This document shows, one piece after another, positions 11,101-24,638 of a DNA stretch of 64,000 nucleotides. Position 1 is the first letter of the stretch. Each line of letters starts with the position of its first letter. The stretch spans positions 1,510,143 to 1,574,142 of the forward strand of contig NC_134974.1 in assembly GCF_965638725.1 (NCBI RefSeq). Reading direction: 5' to 3'. The notes beneath the pieces are model-generated. The model did not search any database. It was not told where the DNA came from and saw only the letters and a program-made list of their open reading frames with translations. Source of the DNA: Aptenodytes patagonicus. Lineage: Eukaryota; Chordata; Aves; Sphenisciformes; Spheniscidae. The position numbers were made by a program, and so were the translations under genes.

Positions 11101-12974
11101 AGAGAGGTTTGGTGACGTTGATTAGAAGAAAGCTTAACAGAGAATTGCAGAAGGGGATTGCAAGGGTAGGAAAATGTACTTTGTGATGAGAAATGTCATT
11201 ATCTGTCCACCTGAATATGTTAAAGATACCTTCAATGTGGTGCCTCAGACATAACTCCTTCCAGCCATACCGATACTGTGGAATTATAACTTCTCTGCTG
11301 TGTTAGATGCGCAGGTCGAACTCCGTAAGAGAAAGATATTTTGCCAGAACTGCAAATGAATGATGACTTCTTTGGAATGCACCCTCTTTGATCAAGCAAT
11401 AGCTTCAGTTGAGATGGCAGAAAATATATTACACATTTAATTCAGACCAATGTTCTGCTGTACTATAATATCAAACTGCTAACTTTCCATTCTCTTCTGT
11501 TGTTTATTAAGAAAACCTACTCCTTAAAATTATTAATTCTTTCATGGAACTGCTGTACCTCCTTTAATTTAGCTCCACTAATGACTGTAGTCAATATAAC
11601 TTTGTCAACATCTTTCCCTTGCTTTACAGTTCACCATCAGTCTGTACAGACACAGACAAAGACTCCAAGCAAGAAATTTCACTGATATCAGGCTGTGAGT
11701 TGTATAGGCTGACAGGACATTGAATCATCCAGAGCCTTCAGGTAGAGCTTTTCAAACTTTCTTCCTTTAGGGACCAAAGCTCCCAGTCTCTAAACACTAC
11801 CTTTATTACAACACAGATGATCAAGCTAGAACAAAACAATGCCCAACAAAGTTCACATCTACTAGGCACAACAGGTAGGAGTCAGTTTATAAAGACACAC
11901 TGAGGAAGGGTTAGAACTTAAAATCTTTTAATCTCTTTCTCCCAGATGTGCTTCCCAGGCCAGCATATTTTAAAGGCCAATTCCCTTGCAAAAACACCAC
12001 AAAGCCTTCTCTTCCTCTCCTCCAAGACTTACCAGGACCTGATCTCAGCTGCCAAGAGGTGCTGCATCCATCACAAAGCTGTGGGCTGCACCAGCTCACT
12101 GGCCTCTCTCCCACCACCTCTGCCCTGAGCAAGCTCAGCTGTACTCAGGCAAAGCATAATCTCTCCCTTCTTTTAAAGGGGTCTTCCTAAGTATCACAGA
12201 TAGGCTAAAGAAAACCACAATCTTCTTCCAGGTTGCCCAGGTAATAGCATAGACATCCTATTTGTGCAGCCAGCTGAGAACAGATGAGTGGAGGTAGCGT
12301 TTCAGAAAAAGGTTTATCCCTATAATTTCTGGTGTTCCTCATGCCCCTGTAGATTTTCCTGCTCTATCTCCCTCTCTCCTCTTTTCTACGTAGACACTCT
12401 TTGTCTATTATATCTACAGAAGGATAAGGAGAAACAGTATTCCCCTCAGTGAGCTTTCCCCTGAAATTAGGCTATTCTGCTTCTCTTTGAAGGGGAGCTA
12501 ACCCCCCTTCTCAAATCAGCTTATTGCCCCATTCGCATCCCTCTTCAAAGACATCCATCTCAAAACAAACATGTTCTCATAAAAGAGCAGTATTAAAACA
12601 GTTAAAGGGTCTTTTTCCATCTCCGTGGTACAGTAGGTAAAGGGTCTTTAAAATGTAAACAGAAGCAGCTCCCTTACTTTAAGATTTCCTGCTTATGCCA
12701 CAACAGGAGACACACCCATTGCAGGTGAACATCATCTCTTTCTAGCCTTTGATAAATTGCCTTGGCCTTGATTTACCATGTATAGACAAAAGAAAAACTT
12801 TTTCCACAGCTGAAACCTGACTCGTTCTCCTTTGGCAATTGGCATGAAGTTATTTGCACAGCGTTTTCTGGAACTGATGACTTGCAAAGGGAACTGTTTC
12901 ACCACAGACAAGCTGGAAAAGGGGCTGGGAGAAGAAAGAAGCACAGGCAGACTCAGAGTGTGATGCAGCACAAA
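8103..12974. other. Spacer upstream of feather-like gene 1
   Basis: No gene supported. About 9.2-10.4 kb aligns by eye with the spacers of the next three feather-like units (for example CTTCAAAGTTCA near 9315, AACGCCAGGATAAG near 10189), so it is part of an old tandem unit. It contains a relic promoter at 10321-10400. The stretch 11.9-12.3 kb is locally GC-rich with short open frames but nothing I recognise. Confidence 0.5.
10321..10400 (+). pseudogene. Relic plus-strand beta-keratin promoter/exon 1
   Basis: A good TATAAAAG stands at 10342-10349 on the plus strand, followed by an exon-1-like stretch resembling that of the plus-strand scale gene (TATAAAAGCT, then CTC-rich, ending ...ACAG). 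Where the scale gene has the donor GTAAGT after ACAG, this copy reads CAGACG, and no beta-keratin coding exon follows on the plus strand. Weaker versions occur in the other feather-like spacers. I read it as the remains of a divergent partner gene; a chance TATA-like sequence is the alternative. Confidence 0.45.
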
Positions 12975-13414
12975 TTTAATGAGGCTGAGGAATAGAAGGA
13001 AGCAATGTAAAGTGTAAGGAATACATTTCCATGGTCCGCTAAGGACAGTACCCACTCATCCCTCTCACAGTGACACACTCAGCAAAACGCGATCTTCCTT
13101 CTTCGTTATTTAAGTGGACTGTACTAATTCAGTCATGCAGAACAATTTCTAATAATTACATATTTTACCTAGTCATTGTCAAATACAAAAAAGCATAAGA
13201 GAACAAGACATTTGATCAGAAATATAAAGTAAAGCATAACAAAAGCAAGACAAGCAAAAGCCTGATTTTAGGAGATGCCAAGCTCCCACAGCTCCATTAA
13301 CGGCAGGTTGTGGGTGTTTAACATCGCATCTGAAAACCATGGCCATGAGCTCAGTCCTGCGTCGGGTCGTGCTTCAGCATTCCTGGTCATTTCTTCCTGC
13401 TTGCTCCTCACGCT

Positions 13415-13765
13415 TTAGCATGGCCCATAGAAGCCACTGCGGTAGGTGTTGTAGCGACGGTAGGGCCGGCTGTACCCACTGCCCAGGCCTGGATAGCCAA
13501 AGCTCCCAAATCCCAAGGAGCTGCCAGAGGAGATGGGGACCCCTCCAGCACTGAGCGCGCTCCCGACAGCCGCAGATGCTGAGGATCCCACAGCGGTGTT
13601 CTGGGGGAAGGAGCTGAGGATGGGTCCGGGCAGGGTCACCACCACGGGAGAAGGCTGGATCACCACTGTCGAGTCCTGGCACTGCCTGATGCAGGGCTCG
13701 TTGCAGCTATTCGCCAACGGGGTTGGGCCACAGGGGGTGGGTGGACACAGGTCATAGCAGGACAT
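13415..13765 (-). CDS. Feather-like beta-keratin 2 (116 aa)
   Basis: [20 protein letters not shown] start, cysteines 3, 7, 12, 21, 25, 29 and the terminal C116. Ile replaces the usual Val in NEPCIRQC (residue 26). The beta core carries [19 protein letters not shown]; the tail is [21 protein letters not shown] (split Gly/Ser/Tyr segments) then [15 protein letters not shown]. The start is the ATG at 13765; an in-frame upstream extension is intron, since a TTTCAG acceptor places exon 2 at 13786. The intron is 13787-15086. PolyA signal ATTAAA (minus) at 12975-12980, giving a 3' UTR of about 440 bases. The last 90 bases of gene and proximal 3' UTR (13331-13420) are identical to feather-like gene 4, beyond what the more distal 3' UTR shows, suggesting gene conversion. 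Confidence 0.94.
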   Translation of the reverse strand: MSCYDLCPPTPCGPTPLANSCNEPCIRQCQDSTVVIQPSPVVVTLPGPILSSFPQNTAVGSSASAAVGSALSAGGVPISSGSSLGFGSFGYPGLGSGYSRPYRRYNTYRSGFYGPC

Positions 13766-15086
13766 GTCTGTGGGGTGGAGGTAAATCTGAAACACAAAAA
13801 AAAGAAAGAAATGCAATACAAGAATTTAAATAAAACTCTATTTGTACAGCTGAAATTCTCTGATAAGGGGAGTATATAACAAACTAACAAGAGATTCCAT
13901 GGGGAGCAAGATGACGTTTTGCACCAGATCCAGAGGAAGTACTTTGAAAACAGGGTTAAGCTTGCATTGTCTTTAAGGAGACTGCTCGGGAAGGTAGCAC
14001 TGGTGCATCTCAGTCAGGAACTTACCCTGAAGCCTCTGTGGTTAGTCAACTCACCCAGGAACCAGGGTACACGTTGGTGCTGAAAGCCTCTTCATTCACA
14101 TTGGAGACAGTGCCCTAACCACATGGCCGTAACACTACCCTGGGAAAAGGCACTTTCAACACTTCCTCCTGCAGTTGTGGCTGCACACAGGAAAACTATT
14201 AGGGCTCTGTGTGTCCTAGAGAAATGGAGGTTGACTCTGTAGCCTTCAGATGAAGGTGCTCTGCTGGAACAGGTAAGACTCAGCTTGTTATTCCTGATCC
14301 AAGGCTTGCCTCTTTGCTAAACAGTCAATGATGACAAACATCCTACTTAATGCTAATACAGCAAATAACCTTTTCCATTGCATTCCTATTGCTTCCTCTC
14401 ATGCGTGTTCCATCTGGGAGTCCCTTCTCACAGTTTTAGAAAGTGGAAAGTAGAAGCTTAAGCACTTAAAATCTGTTCAATAAGACATGGAAGGACAGAC
14501 AGCTGAATTCAGGAGCACTTCTATTTTTGTGTATTGCTATTAATATTAAAATCATCAGCAGATCTCAGAAGCTACAGTGCAAATCTGTTCACAGCTGTTT
14601 GGAGGATGGAGCAGCAACTGGTTAAAGGTCACTCCTTGCCTGTGGAAGAACTACAAATTGAGTTTCAAAGGCAGGCATGGACTGATGATTGCTTTCTATG
14701 TGGAGAGCTGGTGACCCAGGACTACCAGCATCGGTCAGTGTCCCCGTGTGCTTCTGATCTTCTGGCCTTGGCTGCATTTTCCACAGATCGGCACATTACT
14801 CTGAACAGAATTCACTACAGATATTTTATGTTCAGCTGCAGGACCTGAAAACTTGTTTGGATCCCAAAGTTGAATAAATAGACCTAGCTGGCTAACTTGT
14901 GGCTAATTGCCCCATTCAATGGTTTTTATAACTGACCACCAACAGAAAACTTCCTCTTTCATATGAAAGCCCCTTCCTCCCTCAGAGAAAAAAGTTGAAT
15001 GTACTACAACGTTAGTGAGGAAAAGATAGGCAACATCCAGGCAACAGTTCAACATATAAAGAGAGAATAAATGGGTTCAGACTTAC
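13766..15086 (-). other. 5' UTR and intron of feather-like gene 2
   Basis: Exon 2 leader 13766-13786 and intron 13787-15086 (1.3 kb). Donor AAG|GTAAGT at 15087/15086, acceptor TTTCAG. Nothing else recognised inside; a 104-codon plus-strand frame at 14534-14848 has no family features. Confidence 0.65.
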
Positions 15087-15199
15087 CTTATTCACCAAGG
15101 CAAAGAAGGCAAGAGAAATGGATGGAAGAGCCTTGAGTTGCTCAGGTTTTTATACTGAGTCCCAAGTTGCCTAACAACTCGGGACATTCTTTGTGCATG
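15087..15199 (-). promoter_or_regulatory. Promoter and exon 1 of feather-like gene 2
   Basis: TATAAAAA at 15147-15154 and CATGCACAAAG at 15189-15199. Exon 1 contains CTTGGTGAATAAG and ends at 15087. Confidence 0.75.
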
Positions 15200-18100
15200 A
15201 AGTTGTTTATGAGCCACTACTGATTACATGGTTTTTTGCCTCAGTATTTGTGTTTATTACTGCTTCACTTCCTTATCTTGTGGCATGTATATCTGACCAC
15301 AAGTTTCTTTCATCTTAAAATATTCTGGGCCAAGTTAATTTCTGGGAACACTAGAATGATTAATTCAGAAGAATTTAGTCTGCCTTCAAAAACCTTTTGG
15401 ATCTGCCTGGTGTCATTAAAGGAGATTAAGCATAATTTACATAATGCAGTCCCTTGTACCGTCCTCTGCAAGGTAAATACTGTTGGAAATCATGAAGAAT
15501 TGCAGCTTTTGGAAGTCAACCCATGAGCATTGTAGTCTGAGGATTCCAGCTGCTTTTAAGGAAAAGAGAAGAGAGACTGCTTTTGTCAGAAAATGGCCAG
15601 GGATACACACACGATTTTCACCCAACTCCAGACCCAAAATGAGGGAAGCAGCACAAATGCTGTTAAAAGGAAAGGACACTGAAGAACCCTGTGAGAGTCG
15701 GGAGGAACTGAAAAGTGTTATGGCTGTGTACAAAGGCTGTGATATAACTATAAAACCACTTAAGATACAGCTTCTTTGACATGGAAGAAGAAACAAAAAA
15801 GAGTATTAGAAGTCCAGTCTAACGAGATAATACCAAATGATAGCGCTTCTGTGGAAGAGTCTGAAGGACAAATCTTATTAATACAGGCACTTTCCTGGCT
15901 GCCTCTAATTCTGGGCCTGATCTCTTAGTAGTTCTTTATCTAAAGAATCCACAAATCCATTTTTATTCTTATCTCAGACCTCAAAGCATCAGCAACTGGT
16001 TTTAGGTTAACTTCCACATGCAAAAATATGTCGCATTGCTTGGTGACATTTGTTCTCAAGGAAGAGTCCTGCAAAAGATAAGGCTTTGCAAAACTCCGCT
16101 GTGGAGGCAGAAGTCACATACAAGAATTCTTCCTTTCCTATCGCAACATTCATTTCTCCAGCTGTCCCTGCAGTGTCTGGTACAGATGTGTTATAGACCA
16201 AAGGTAGACAGTTGGAGATGTGTCAAAAGTATATGAAGTGTCAACAGTTTCTTCACTCACTGTCAATGTTGCTGTCACTTTACAGCAGTCTTTGGATCGC
16301 ACAATGAAATTGAGCCTCTTCTACAGGGGGGGCTTGCAGGAGAAATAGTAAAGGGGTAAAATACATAAGCAATCCTAGACACAGAGATTAGTACTGAGGT
16401 TTTTGCTCTGCTAGCACTTTAACTACTGAGACATGTAAATCATCTCTAAATTAGGAGTGTCTTTGTGAAGATCCCCTGGGAACAGAAACTTGTTTGGCTT
16501 GGTCATAGGTTCCTGAGAACTTCAAAGTTTATCAGAAGCTTTTATTAAAGTGCTAGGCATGCAAAGTATCATATTATGTGCAAATTTAAGATATGTGACC
16601 TATATTTGAATTCTCATATCACTTCTGTAATAATATATTATTAAGATTTGGGAGTGCAGGTCAGTCACTGGGTTCTAAAATTTATGACATTGTTCCTGGT
16701 TGCAGGAATTACAGCTATTTTATTTTTAATTAAAAAATAGCTCAAGGTTTAGTTTAAGCCATCCCATATTTCAAGGAGATTCTCAAATAAATCACCCCAG
16801 CCTTTTTTAGCTTCACCAACCCTATCCATTCCTCAGTACTTCTCCATATTCTAAGGGATTAGCAGGCTTTTAAAAAAATAATTTCCTCTATAGCAGCTGG
16901 AATCTAGCAGTTATTTGAGGAATTAATTTGCGTAACAGTATCCATAGATTATTTTCATCAATTTTTTTAATTCTTCCTTCATCCAAGCTCTGCTTGGAAA
17001 ACACAAAATACTTTTAAAATTGGACTATGAATTTAAAAAAAGGATCTAGCAACATTTTCAGAGATGTCTACAGCCTTCCTTGAAAATAATTACAATAATT
17101 ATTGTTCTAACTCCAGCCACTTTATTGTACAGTCAGAATGACTTAATGGCCTGATCTTTGAGATGAATTAAAGTGAGCGAATCAGAAGTTCACAGCTTTT
17201 TTTGTATAATCAAGGGCAGACCTATATATTCAGATTATAATTAAAACTTTTTGCATAATGTGAGAACATCCTCCTGGGACACCTGTGAGTGACTAAATGT
17301 CTGAAAAAAAAATTTTAATCAAAATGGAACTAGAAGCGTACTCGCAGTAATCCCCATGTAATTGCTCTAGACACAAAAGCAACCCCAAAATCTGTGCATG
17401 GAGAAACAGACACACAGAAAACAGAAGTTTCCCTGGTCAGAAGAATGCCATCTACAATAAATTTTGAATTGTAATTAATTAGCTCATTATAAAGAAACGG
17501 ATGCCTCAGAGGCTTTGCGCCATTAAATAAATCCGTAAAGGTTCTTGCAACTCAGAGCCCTCCTGTGCCATTCCCTTCTCTCACCATTCACAACAGCTCT
17601 GATAGTTCTTGCTTTTATCTCAGACTTCATTCTTAGCTAATTGTGCTAATATAGATGCTTATTAACAGCATTAGCAACAGCCTGCATATCCTACACAGCC
17701 ATTTGAAGTTCACACGGTAATCTAGGGCACCTGGTTCCAGGCAACTGAGAGTGAACTCTGCTAATCCCCTCACGGTATTAGCAACTTCTGGCTTATTGCT
17801 TAAAACAGAAGATGTATCTATAGCTTAAGGTGATTTAGTTCAGTCAGACTGGATGCCTCTGCATGGCATTGCTGTTTCTATTGCAACCCACGACTCGTTA
17901 TTTGCTGTAATTTGTTGTTTGGCCCAGGCAGCTGAATAGTACACGCTGTATGTGTAATCTGAGTTGCCTTTCGGTGTAGGCAGAGCCTGTGACTTGAGCT
18001 TTACAGCTTCAGCTTCTACTGCCCAAATAGCTCCCCTGAAGGCACAGGTGTTCAAATATATGTAGATATGTACTCCTCAAAGTTCATACCTGAACATAGC

Positions 18101-19630
18101 TATTTTCATTGTTAATGTTATTCAAATACTGTTATGAAGAACTTTAAAATTACTAAAGTTTGAGGTTTGGTTTTGCATCTTACTGTGGTCTAATAAGCTT
18201 AAACAATTTATGTTACAATTTCCTTTTTTGTCAAAAAATAAATGTAACTAACTACTGCATACAGATCTGTAGAGTATTTCTGCAAAGAGCCAGGTGTAGT
18301 GTGGTCATTATGCTGGAATTCAATGGGGAACAGTAGAAGAAAACAACAAAAAAAATTAATCTATGCTGAAGGGAAGAACCTATTTACTCACAAGAACCTC
18401 TGCAAAACACCACACCCCAAATGGATGGGCTTTAGTTATTTTTCAAATGTGTTTGAATAATTTTTCAAATGCACATTTTAATTATATTTCAAACTGTAAG
18501 AGTGCAATTAGTATTTCTCTACCCATGGCCCTATGTGTCAGATCCACCTTCCTTGCAGAACGATGTCTTGGTGCCACCAAGACTGATGAATGCGTCCTTG
18601 TAATCCATCACCTCAGAGGAAGGGATTGCCTATAATCATTGGTATAAACCCTTTTCACAAGGCATCGTTTCTTTCTGCCAAGGTTTACATGAGATATCAC
18701 TCACCTGCGTTTTGTTGCAATTACATGCCAGGTCCCTGATTTTACATTTACTTCCATTAGTCATTTAGGAAGGAAAAGATCACAGCCTACTTGTTTGGAG
18801 CTGGAGACCCAGGACTAACAGACGTTCATTTAAAGCCTTTCCATCCCAGTAAGGAGAGAAGGGTTTTCATACTCAAAATAAACTTTGACATTACAGACTT
18901 TTGCATGGGTGAAAATTCAGCCTGTCATTTAACTCCACAGATGCCTGCAACGAGTGAGCGTACACAAGTACCTCTGCCAAACCCAACTATTTTAGCACCA
19001 GCCCATGAAGATCCACACAGAGGCACCAGGAGCTCGGTTTACAACATGAGTTACAAGTCTACATTTAAGTAGCCTTTGATAAGTTGGCATTAATTACAAA
19101 AAATACTCAATATAATTGGCAGGGGGAGCAGGTCTCCTCTTAGAGCATTGCCCCCAGACTCCTTATGGTCTTTTCTCTTTGGGGTCCCACTTTGCTCAGA
19201 CCATGGCCATCAGAAACGCTTTCTGATGAACAAGAGGAATTTGGTAACGAGCAGTTTAAGTGCATGGTCTTACTTCCGCGATGAAAGCCGGAGCTGGGGA
19301 AGGAGATGTAACAAATCTACAGTAATTGTAGACAAAGTATCTACTCTGTATATAGTATCTGCTTTGCTACAATGTATCTAATTTATTTCCACAAAAAGCC
19401 TCTACTTTGTTACAAACTATCTACCTTGCATATACAATGTTCCCAACAGTTTCCTGGCTGTAAAATGATTTCTTGGCATAAAGGTCATCAGCCAAATCCT
19501 TATTCCTAGTCAACATGAAAAAGTTGCTTTCAATTAATAAAACAGAGGAGCAGTAAGAAATTTTTCGAAGTAAGCTGCTAAAAGCTTTTCAAACAAACAC
19601 CAGGAGACTTGGATTGTGATGCAGAATAAC
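15200..19630. other. Spacer upstream of feather-like gene 2
   Basis: AT-rich, no supported gene. The parts near 16.4-16.6 kb and 17.5-17.6 kb align by eye with the 9.2-10.4 kb spacer. A degenerate copy of the relic exon 1 lies near 17521-17620 (GTAAAGG in place of TATAAAAG). Confidence 0.5.
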
Positions 19631-19993
19631 TTTAATGAGAGCAAAAAGCGGAATAAAAAAGTACAAAGTATAAGTATATATTTCTAGGATTCAGTAAGAC
19701 AACAGCTACTATGTCTTTTCATCCTGGGTTTCTTTTCTCAGTGCTGCTGTGAACTGAGACAATAAAGTCCCATCTACAGCAACAGAAAAAAATATGTTTC
19801 ATCAGAAGTATGAAGTATTCAAAGAATAAGACAAGCAAAGGCCTGATTTTAGGAGATGCCAGGCTCCCACAGCTCCATTAACTTCAGTTGGAGTTGTGGG
19901 TATCTAACATCGCTTCTGAAAACCATGGCCATGAGCTCAGTCCTGCGTCGGGTCGTGCTTCAGCGTTCCTGGCTCCTGCTTGCTCCTCACTCT

Positions 19994-20344
19994 TTAGCAC
20001 GGCTCACTAAAGCCACTGCGGTAGGTGTTGTAGCGACGGTAGGGCCGGCTGTACCCACTGCCCAGGCCTGGATAGCCAAAGCTCCCAAATCCTGAGGAGC
20101 TGCCAGAGGAGATGGGCACTCCCTCGGAGCTGAGGGTGCTGCCCACGGCTGCAGAGGTGGAGGATCCCACAGCGGTGTTCTGGGGGAAGGAGCTGAGGAT
20201 GGGTCCGGGCAGGGTCACCACCACGGGAGGGGGCTGAATCACATACGTGGAGTCCTGGCACTGCCTGACGCAGGGCTCGTTGCAGCTATTTGCCAGTGGG
20301 GTTGGGCCACAGGGCATGGGAGGACACAGGTCATAACAAGACAT
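19994..20344 (-). CDS. Feather-like beta-keratin 3 (116 aa)
   Basis: [20 protein letters not shown], cysteines 3, 7, 12, 21, 25, 29 and 116. Distinguishing residues: Tyr in [13 protein letters not shown] (shared with feather-like 1), a Pro-Pro-Pro run in the core, SSTSAAVG after the core, and an end of RSGFSEPC rather than FYGPC. The start is ATG at 20344; TTTCAG places exon 2 at 20365; intron 20366-21401 (about 1.0 kb). PolyA signal ATTAAA (minus) at 19631-19636. The 3' UTR segment about 19879-19925 is shared with gene 4 but not gene 2, while the coding C-terminal half is shared by genes 2 to 4, a mosaic pattern. Confidence 0.94.
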   Translation of the reverse strand: MSCYDLCPPMPCGPTPLANSCNEPCVRQCQDSTYVIQPPPVVVTLPGPILSSFPQNTAVGSSTSAAVGSTLSSEGVPISSGSSSGFGSFGYPGLGSGYSRPYRRYNTYRSGFSEPC

Positions 20345-20365
20345 GTCTGTAGGACAGAGGGAAGT

Positions 20366-21401
20366 CTGAAATCCAGAGAAGAAAGTAAATGCAATATAAA
20401 AGCCGTCTTAAGTTTATAAAAGTCGGGTAAGAGGATAACATATGTGAAAGTACCTAGAGAAGGTGGTCAGAGAGGTAAATCACTTATTAGATCAAAATCC
20501 ACAGTAGGCAGTCTGAAAATAACATAGTTTCTCTCATTTTTGTAAGGCTGCTGGAGGGTGTCTCTGCTCTGCAGCTGGCCTCTGAACTCTGGTGACAGTC
20601 ATGGTAAAGTTTGCCCTAACCCTTACCAGCCAAGGCATTTCCCATTCTTCGGTAGTTTCCCTTTGCACTGTCTCTCTGGAGAAGGTGCAATTGTGACTGT
20701 ACCAGGAGATGGAGAACGGCAGCTGGAGCTCTCATCAGGCATGGAAAGTGGCCCTGAGCTGAACATTGACACATAACTGGGTTTAGTGCCTCAATGCTAG
20801 AACTTAGTCGCTAATAACCCAGCCAGGAGCATTTGCAGAACTATAGAAAAAAGTGTTTGAAAAGCACCCTTTGCTCCCAAACGTCGTATGACCAGAACAG
20901 GCAAATGTGGAGTGCAAAGGAGGATTATTTTCCCAATCAGAGGTTTCTGTCTTGATTTGAGTTCAGTGTATTTGAGCCTGCTGGGATCCCTGCTCTTCTG
21001 CCTGTGGAAAACAGGACTTGGGGATAGATCCTGGAACTCAGCACAATATTTTTTTTTGGTTTTGTTTTTTTTTTGTTAGTCCCAGTTTCTTATGATGAGA
21101 CTGTATTTCTAACCAGGTTCATTGACTAGCTACTCCCTTAGCGATGGTCTTTAAAATGGAGCACGAATCTGCTTGTTTTGAGAGACAACATTGCCAGTAT
21201 CCTCTAAGTCCTGCCTCGTTACACCCTGCTTCACAAGTAAATAAAGCCTTTCTTTTTGATAGAAGTAAGCCTTTCTAATTTTCTTTCCCAAAAGGAAAAA
21301 AGCTAGCAATATTTATAAAGAACTAAGAATAACAAAAACAAAAGCAGTCATCAAAGTAAGAGTTTAGCATTTAAAAAGACACTGGGTAGATTCAGACTTA
21401 C
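20366..21401 (-). other. 5' UTR intron of feather-like gene 3
   Basis: Donor CAG|GTAAGT (exon 1 ends at 21402), acceptor TTTCAG. Contains a T-rich run at about 21047-21077. No gene recognised. Confidence 0.65.
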
Positions 21402-21548
21402 CTGTTCACCTGGGCGAATAAGGCAAGAGAAGTGGATGGAAGAGTTTTGCGTTGTACGGGTTTTTATACCATGTTCCAGACTGCCTGCAGACCAGAGACA
21501 TATATTATGCATGAAATTATTTAATGATCCGTATTTTTGCATGCAAAA
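21402..21548 (-). promoter_or_regulatory. Promoter and exon 1 of feather-like gene 3
   Basis: TATAAAAA at 21461-21468. The box seen in other copies is degraded here (CATGCATAATA, 21503-21513). A TTGCATGCAA palindrome at 21537-21546 sits 69 bases upstream of TATA, the same spacing as in the feather keratin genes. Confidence 0.72.
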
Positions 21549-24500
21549 TCCACCAAACTGATCAACCCTTTTTTTTTTTCCTTTCAAAATCTCTTTTAGT
21601 ATTGCTCTATTTTTTTCCCTCCCCTTATTACATTCACATTCCAGTATAGACAAAGCTTTCATCTTCACCAGTGCGCACCCGCTTAATTGCTTGGAAGACT
21701 GTGGTGACTCGTCTGAATTACAGCAGTAATTATGTTGCCTCCTAAGGCCAATGTACATTTTATGTTTCATTTTAGTCATCAAGACACTGCTTAAGGGGAG
21801 TGTATGTGATGCATAGTCCTTATTCAAGACTTCACTCCTTTAGGTGAATAATCATTTAGCTCTGAGGTGGGGGCCTGGGCTCTATTCACAAGCATTTCCA
21901 TTTCAAGGACTCACCTTTACCACAAGACAAGGTGTATAATAGGTATTCCCAAATTTTGCACATCTGCACTATTTCAATCCCACACAAACATACAGCTGAG
22001 CACCAAATTTCTATGAGTAGTGCAAAGGTTAAAGAAGATGAAGACTAGTGAGAATCGCTGACCAGAGACAATAAAACACGTTCCAGAACTGCTGGGGCTA
22101 ACCCTCAGTTTTCCCAGTTTGTATGAATACAGCTAATACAAACACATATAAGAGTGCATTTCTTTAACCCATCATAAATTATAACTTCATTTTTTATGCC
22201 AAAGTCAAATAATCACACTTTTAATGAAAGAGCTTGATTACTTGATCTTATTACTTTGTGATATTTATTAGCTGCTTCTAATTCTCGACACACTTTCTGT
22301 GCAGTCTCTCATCTGAGGAATCACCATTATTCCTACCTGAAATCCCAGTAAGTCACCGGGATGTGCAGCAATTTTCACCTCAAATTGAGTATGAGCATCC
22401 ATGTTAAAGGTTGCTTTCAAGTATCGGTTCTTAGAGGCAGCGCTCCGCCTGAGTCAAACTATGGTGTTAGTAGAAATTACACCCAGCAGTTCCCCATTAC
22501 ATTTATCATTACAGGATTCGTTTCACCTCTGCAGCCTGCCTGGCTGTACTCCAACCTGCTGGAAATACTTGCACAGATGGAAAGTATGCAAAAAGCAGAG
22601 ATCTGGTCTCTCCTCTCAGCACCACCATCCCTCAGCAAAAGATATGAATGAACTCTAAATGAAGAGTGTCTTTATATGTAGGTTGGTCTTGGTCTTCAGA
22701 AGAACAAAGGACTTCAAAGTCCAGAACAGCTTTTCACTGATGGTTCAAATATGCAGAGTTTCATGCTACCTAATGTTCAAGGTACATGACAAGATCTCAA
22801 CACTTGCATCACCTGGCTAATAACCTAATTTCAAAGTGTGTGAGTCAAGATCACTCAAAGGACTTCACAAACTAATTCAAGGTAAACACCTTCAGAAACT
22901 TTAATTATTTTATTAAAAATTTTCATAATTGATTTAACTCTTTAACCCTCTGTCTTCTGTAAAATCCTGTAACTGCATATTTTGATGATTCCACAAGAAA
23001 ATTCTCCTCTCCTTTTCTATAAAAGGAGAGAGTCTTTTTCTTCCCTTTCCTCAAAATCTCTACTATCCAACATACTACCAGTTATCTTTTTATATATTTT
23101 TAAAAAATTATTTCCTTATTGTAGGTGAAAGCTATCACTCACCTGGAGAATTCCTTTCCCTTTCATCTGTAAAATGAGATAGCCAAGGAATGCTAACTTT
23201 TCCTCATTCTTCCTTCTAGGGACATAAACAGTTTTTCTTGGAGGGTATATAATATTTTAGAACAGATTCATTAACAGCCTGGAAATGTTTTCATTGATAT
23301 TCTGCCAGTTGAGTCTAATTAGCACCTAGAGTTCACCCAAAAGGTTGAGAGCCTTTGGATCTTGTTTTTTGGGATTAAGGCTGGTGAACCAGGACATAAC
23401 AGCTCTCACTTATGGATCAGTAATGGAGTTTCACATTCCACACACTCAATAAAAACCCTTTGTGTAACAACAGAGTGCTCCCATGACAGGCTGGTGAACT
23501 ACCAAATTGCCAAAGAGCTGACAAATTACTTACATGAATTGAAATTTGTATCATCTTTATGTTGACTTCAGAGGCTTGAGTGTAATAGTACAAGGCATTC
23601 AAATGATCCACAGGTCTTTGAGATGAAAGAAGCTTTGAGGAGGGCTTTTCATCTGATGCCAGGATAAGACTAGACTGGTACATAAACCATAAGCAACCTA
23701 ACTACTGGGAACAATTTAACTATTGGTAACAATTTAACCAGCTACAACAGAATTTATACAACTGGAATTATTTGAATGCCTCAAATCTTCCCAACATGAG
23801 AATCTCTTCATTTTTTCCCCCAAATCTATTGTTTTAGTAGCTTCAGTGGCTGTTGCAAATCTGGTTTGAATCTCAGGTCCTTCTTTTAGCAAAAACAATT
23901 TACTGGTGAGGATTCTAAAGGGTTTAATGCCTACAAGTGTTCTATATTTATTTTATGTTAGCACGCTTCATTCCTTGACGTGAGCTTTTTGTTAGAATTC
24001 TGTAGGGCTGCAGCCAGGACAGTAAAGACAGCCAGGCTTCTATAAGGAGCCCTAAAATACACAGTACTTATGCAGTAAATAGCAAGAAAATAGATCAAAG
24101 AGTTTTGCTCTCTGTCACAAAAAGCTATGTGTATACCTCCTTTGAGACTTCTGCTGCCGTTCATGTTTTACTTCACAAATCCAAGCATTCAAGCAGTGAT
24201 TTGATGGTAAAAGAATGTAAATCTTTCTTTGCACCCTGCAGCTCCAGGTCAGAGTTACTGAGAGTGTGAATCACAAAAGGATTCCTTAAAACAAATATCA
24301 TCATATGCTAGATTAGATACCCTGCCATTCTGTTAGATCATAAAACGCTTCCAGCCTTGAGAATAATTTCTTGGCAGAGATGCAGAAAGCCAAGTATTAT
24401 GATGAGTCAGCGTGGAAACAATATGCATTACAGCTGCAAAATTAGATATTTTCTTGATCTTGAGCTCTAAACATATGTTCTTCTCCTCTTATTAGTAGCC

Positions 24501-24638
24501 CCAGTAGTATTCATATCATGTCTCTGCCTGGTAGTGATGATCTACGCAGTGATGAATTTCACCCAGAAAAAGCTTCAAAAGAAGACAGAAGGGGAAGGAA
24601 AAAATAACAGAAGACTGGAGATACGGTAAAAGCATAAC
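21549..24638. other. Spacer upstream of feather-like gene 3
   Basis: No gene supported. Blocks near 22.65-22.8 kb and 23.48-23.7 kb (ATGCCAGGATAAGACTAGAC) align with the other feather-like spacers. No recognisable TATA remains at the relic-promoter position near 23.78 kb. Confidence 0.5.

Noticed and set aside
11911-12190. Locally GC-rich stretch with overlapping short frames
   Set aside because: No beta-keratin or other recognised signature, no splice context, and no repeat family I could name.
14534-14848. 104-codon plus-strand frame in the intron of feather-like gene 2
   Set aside because: No family features, and the paralogous introns show no matching frame.
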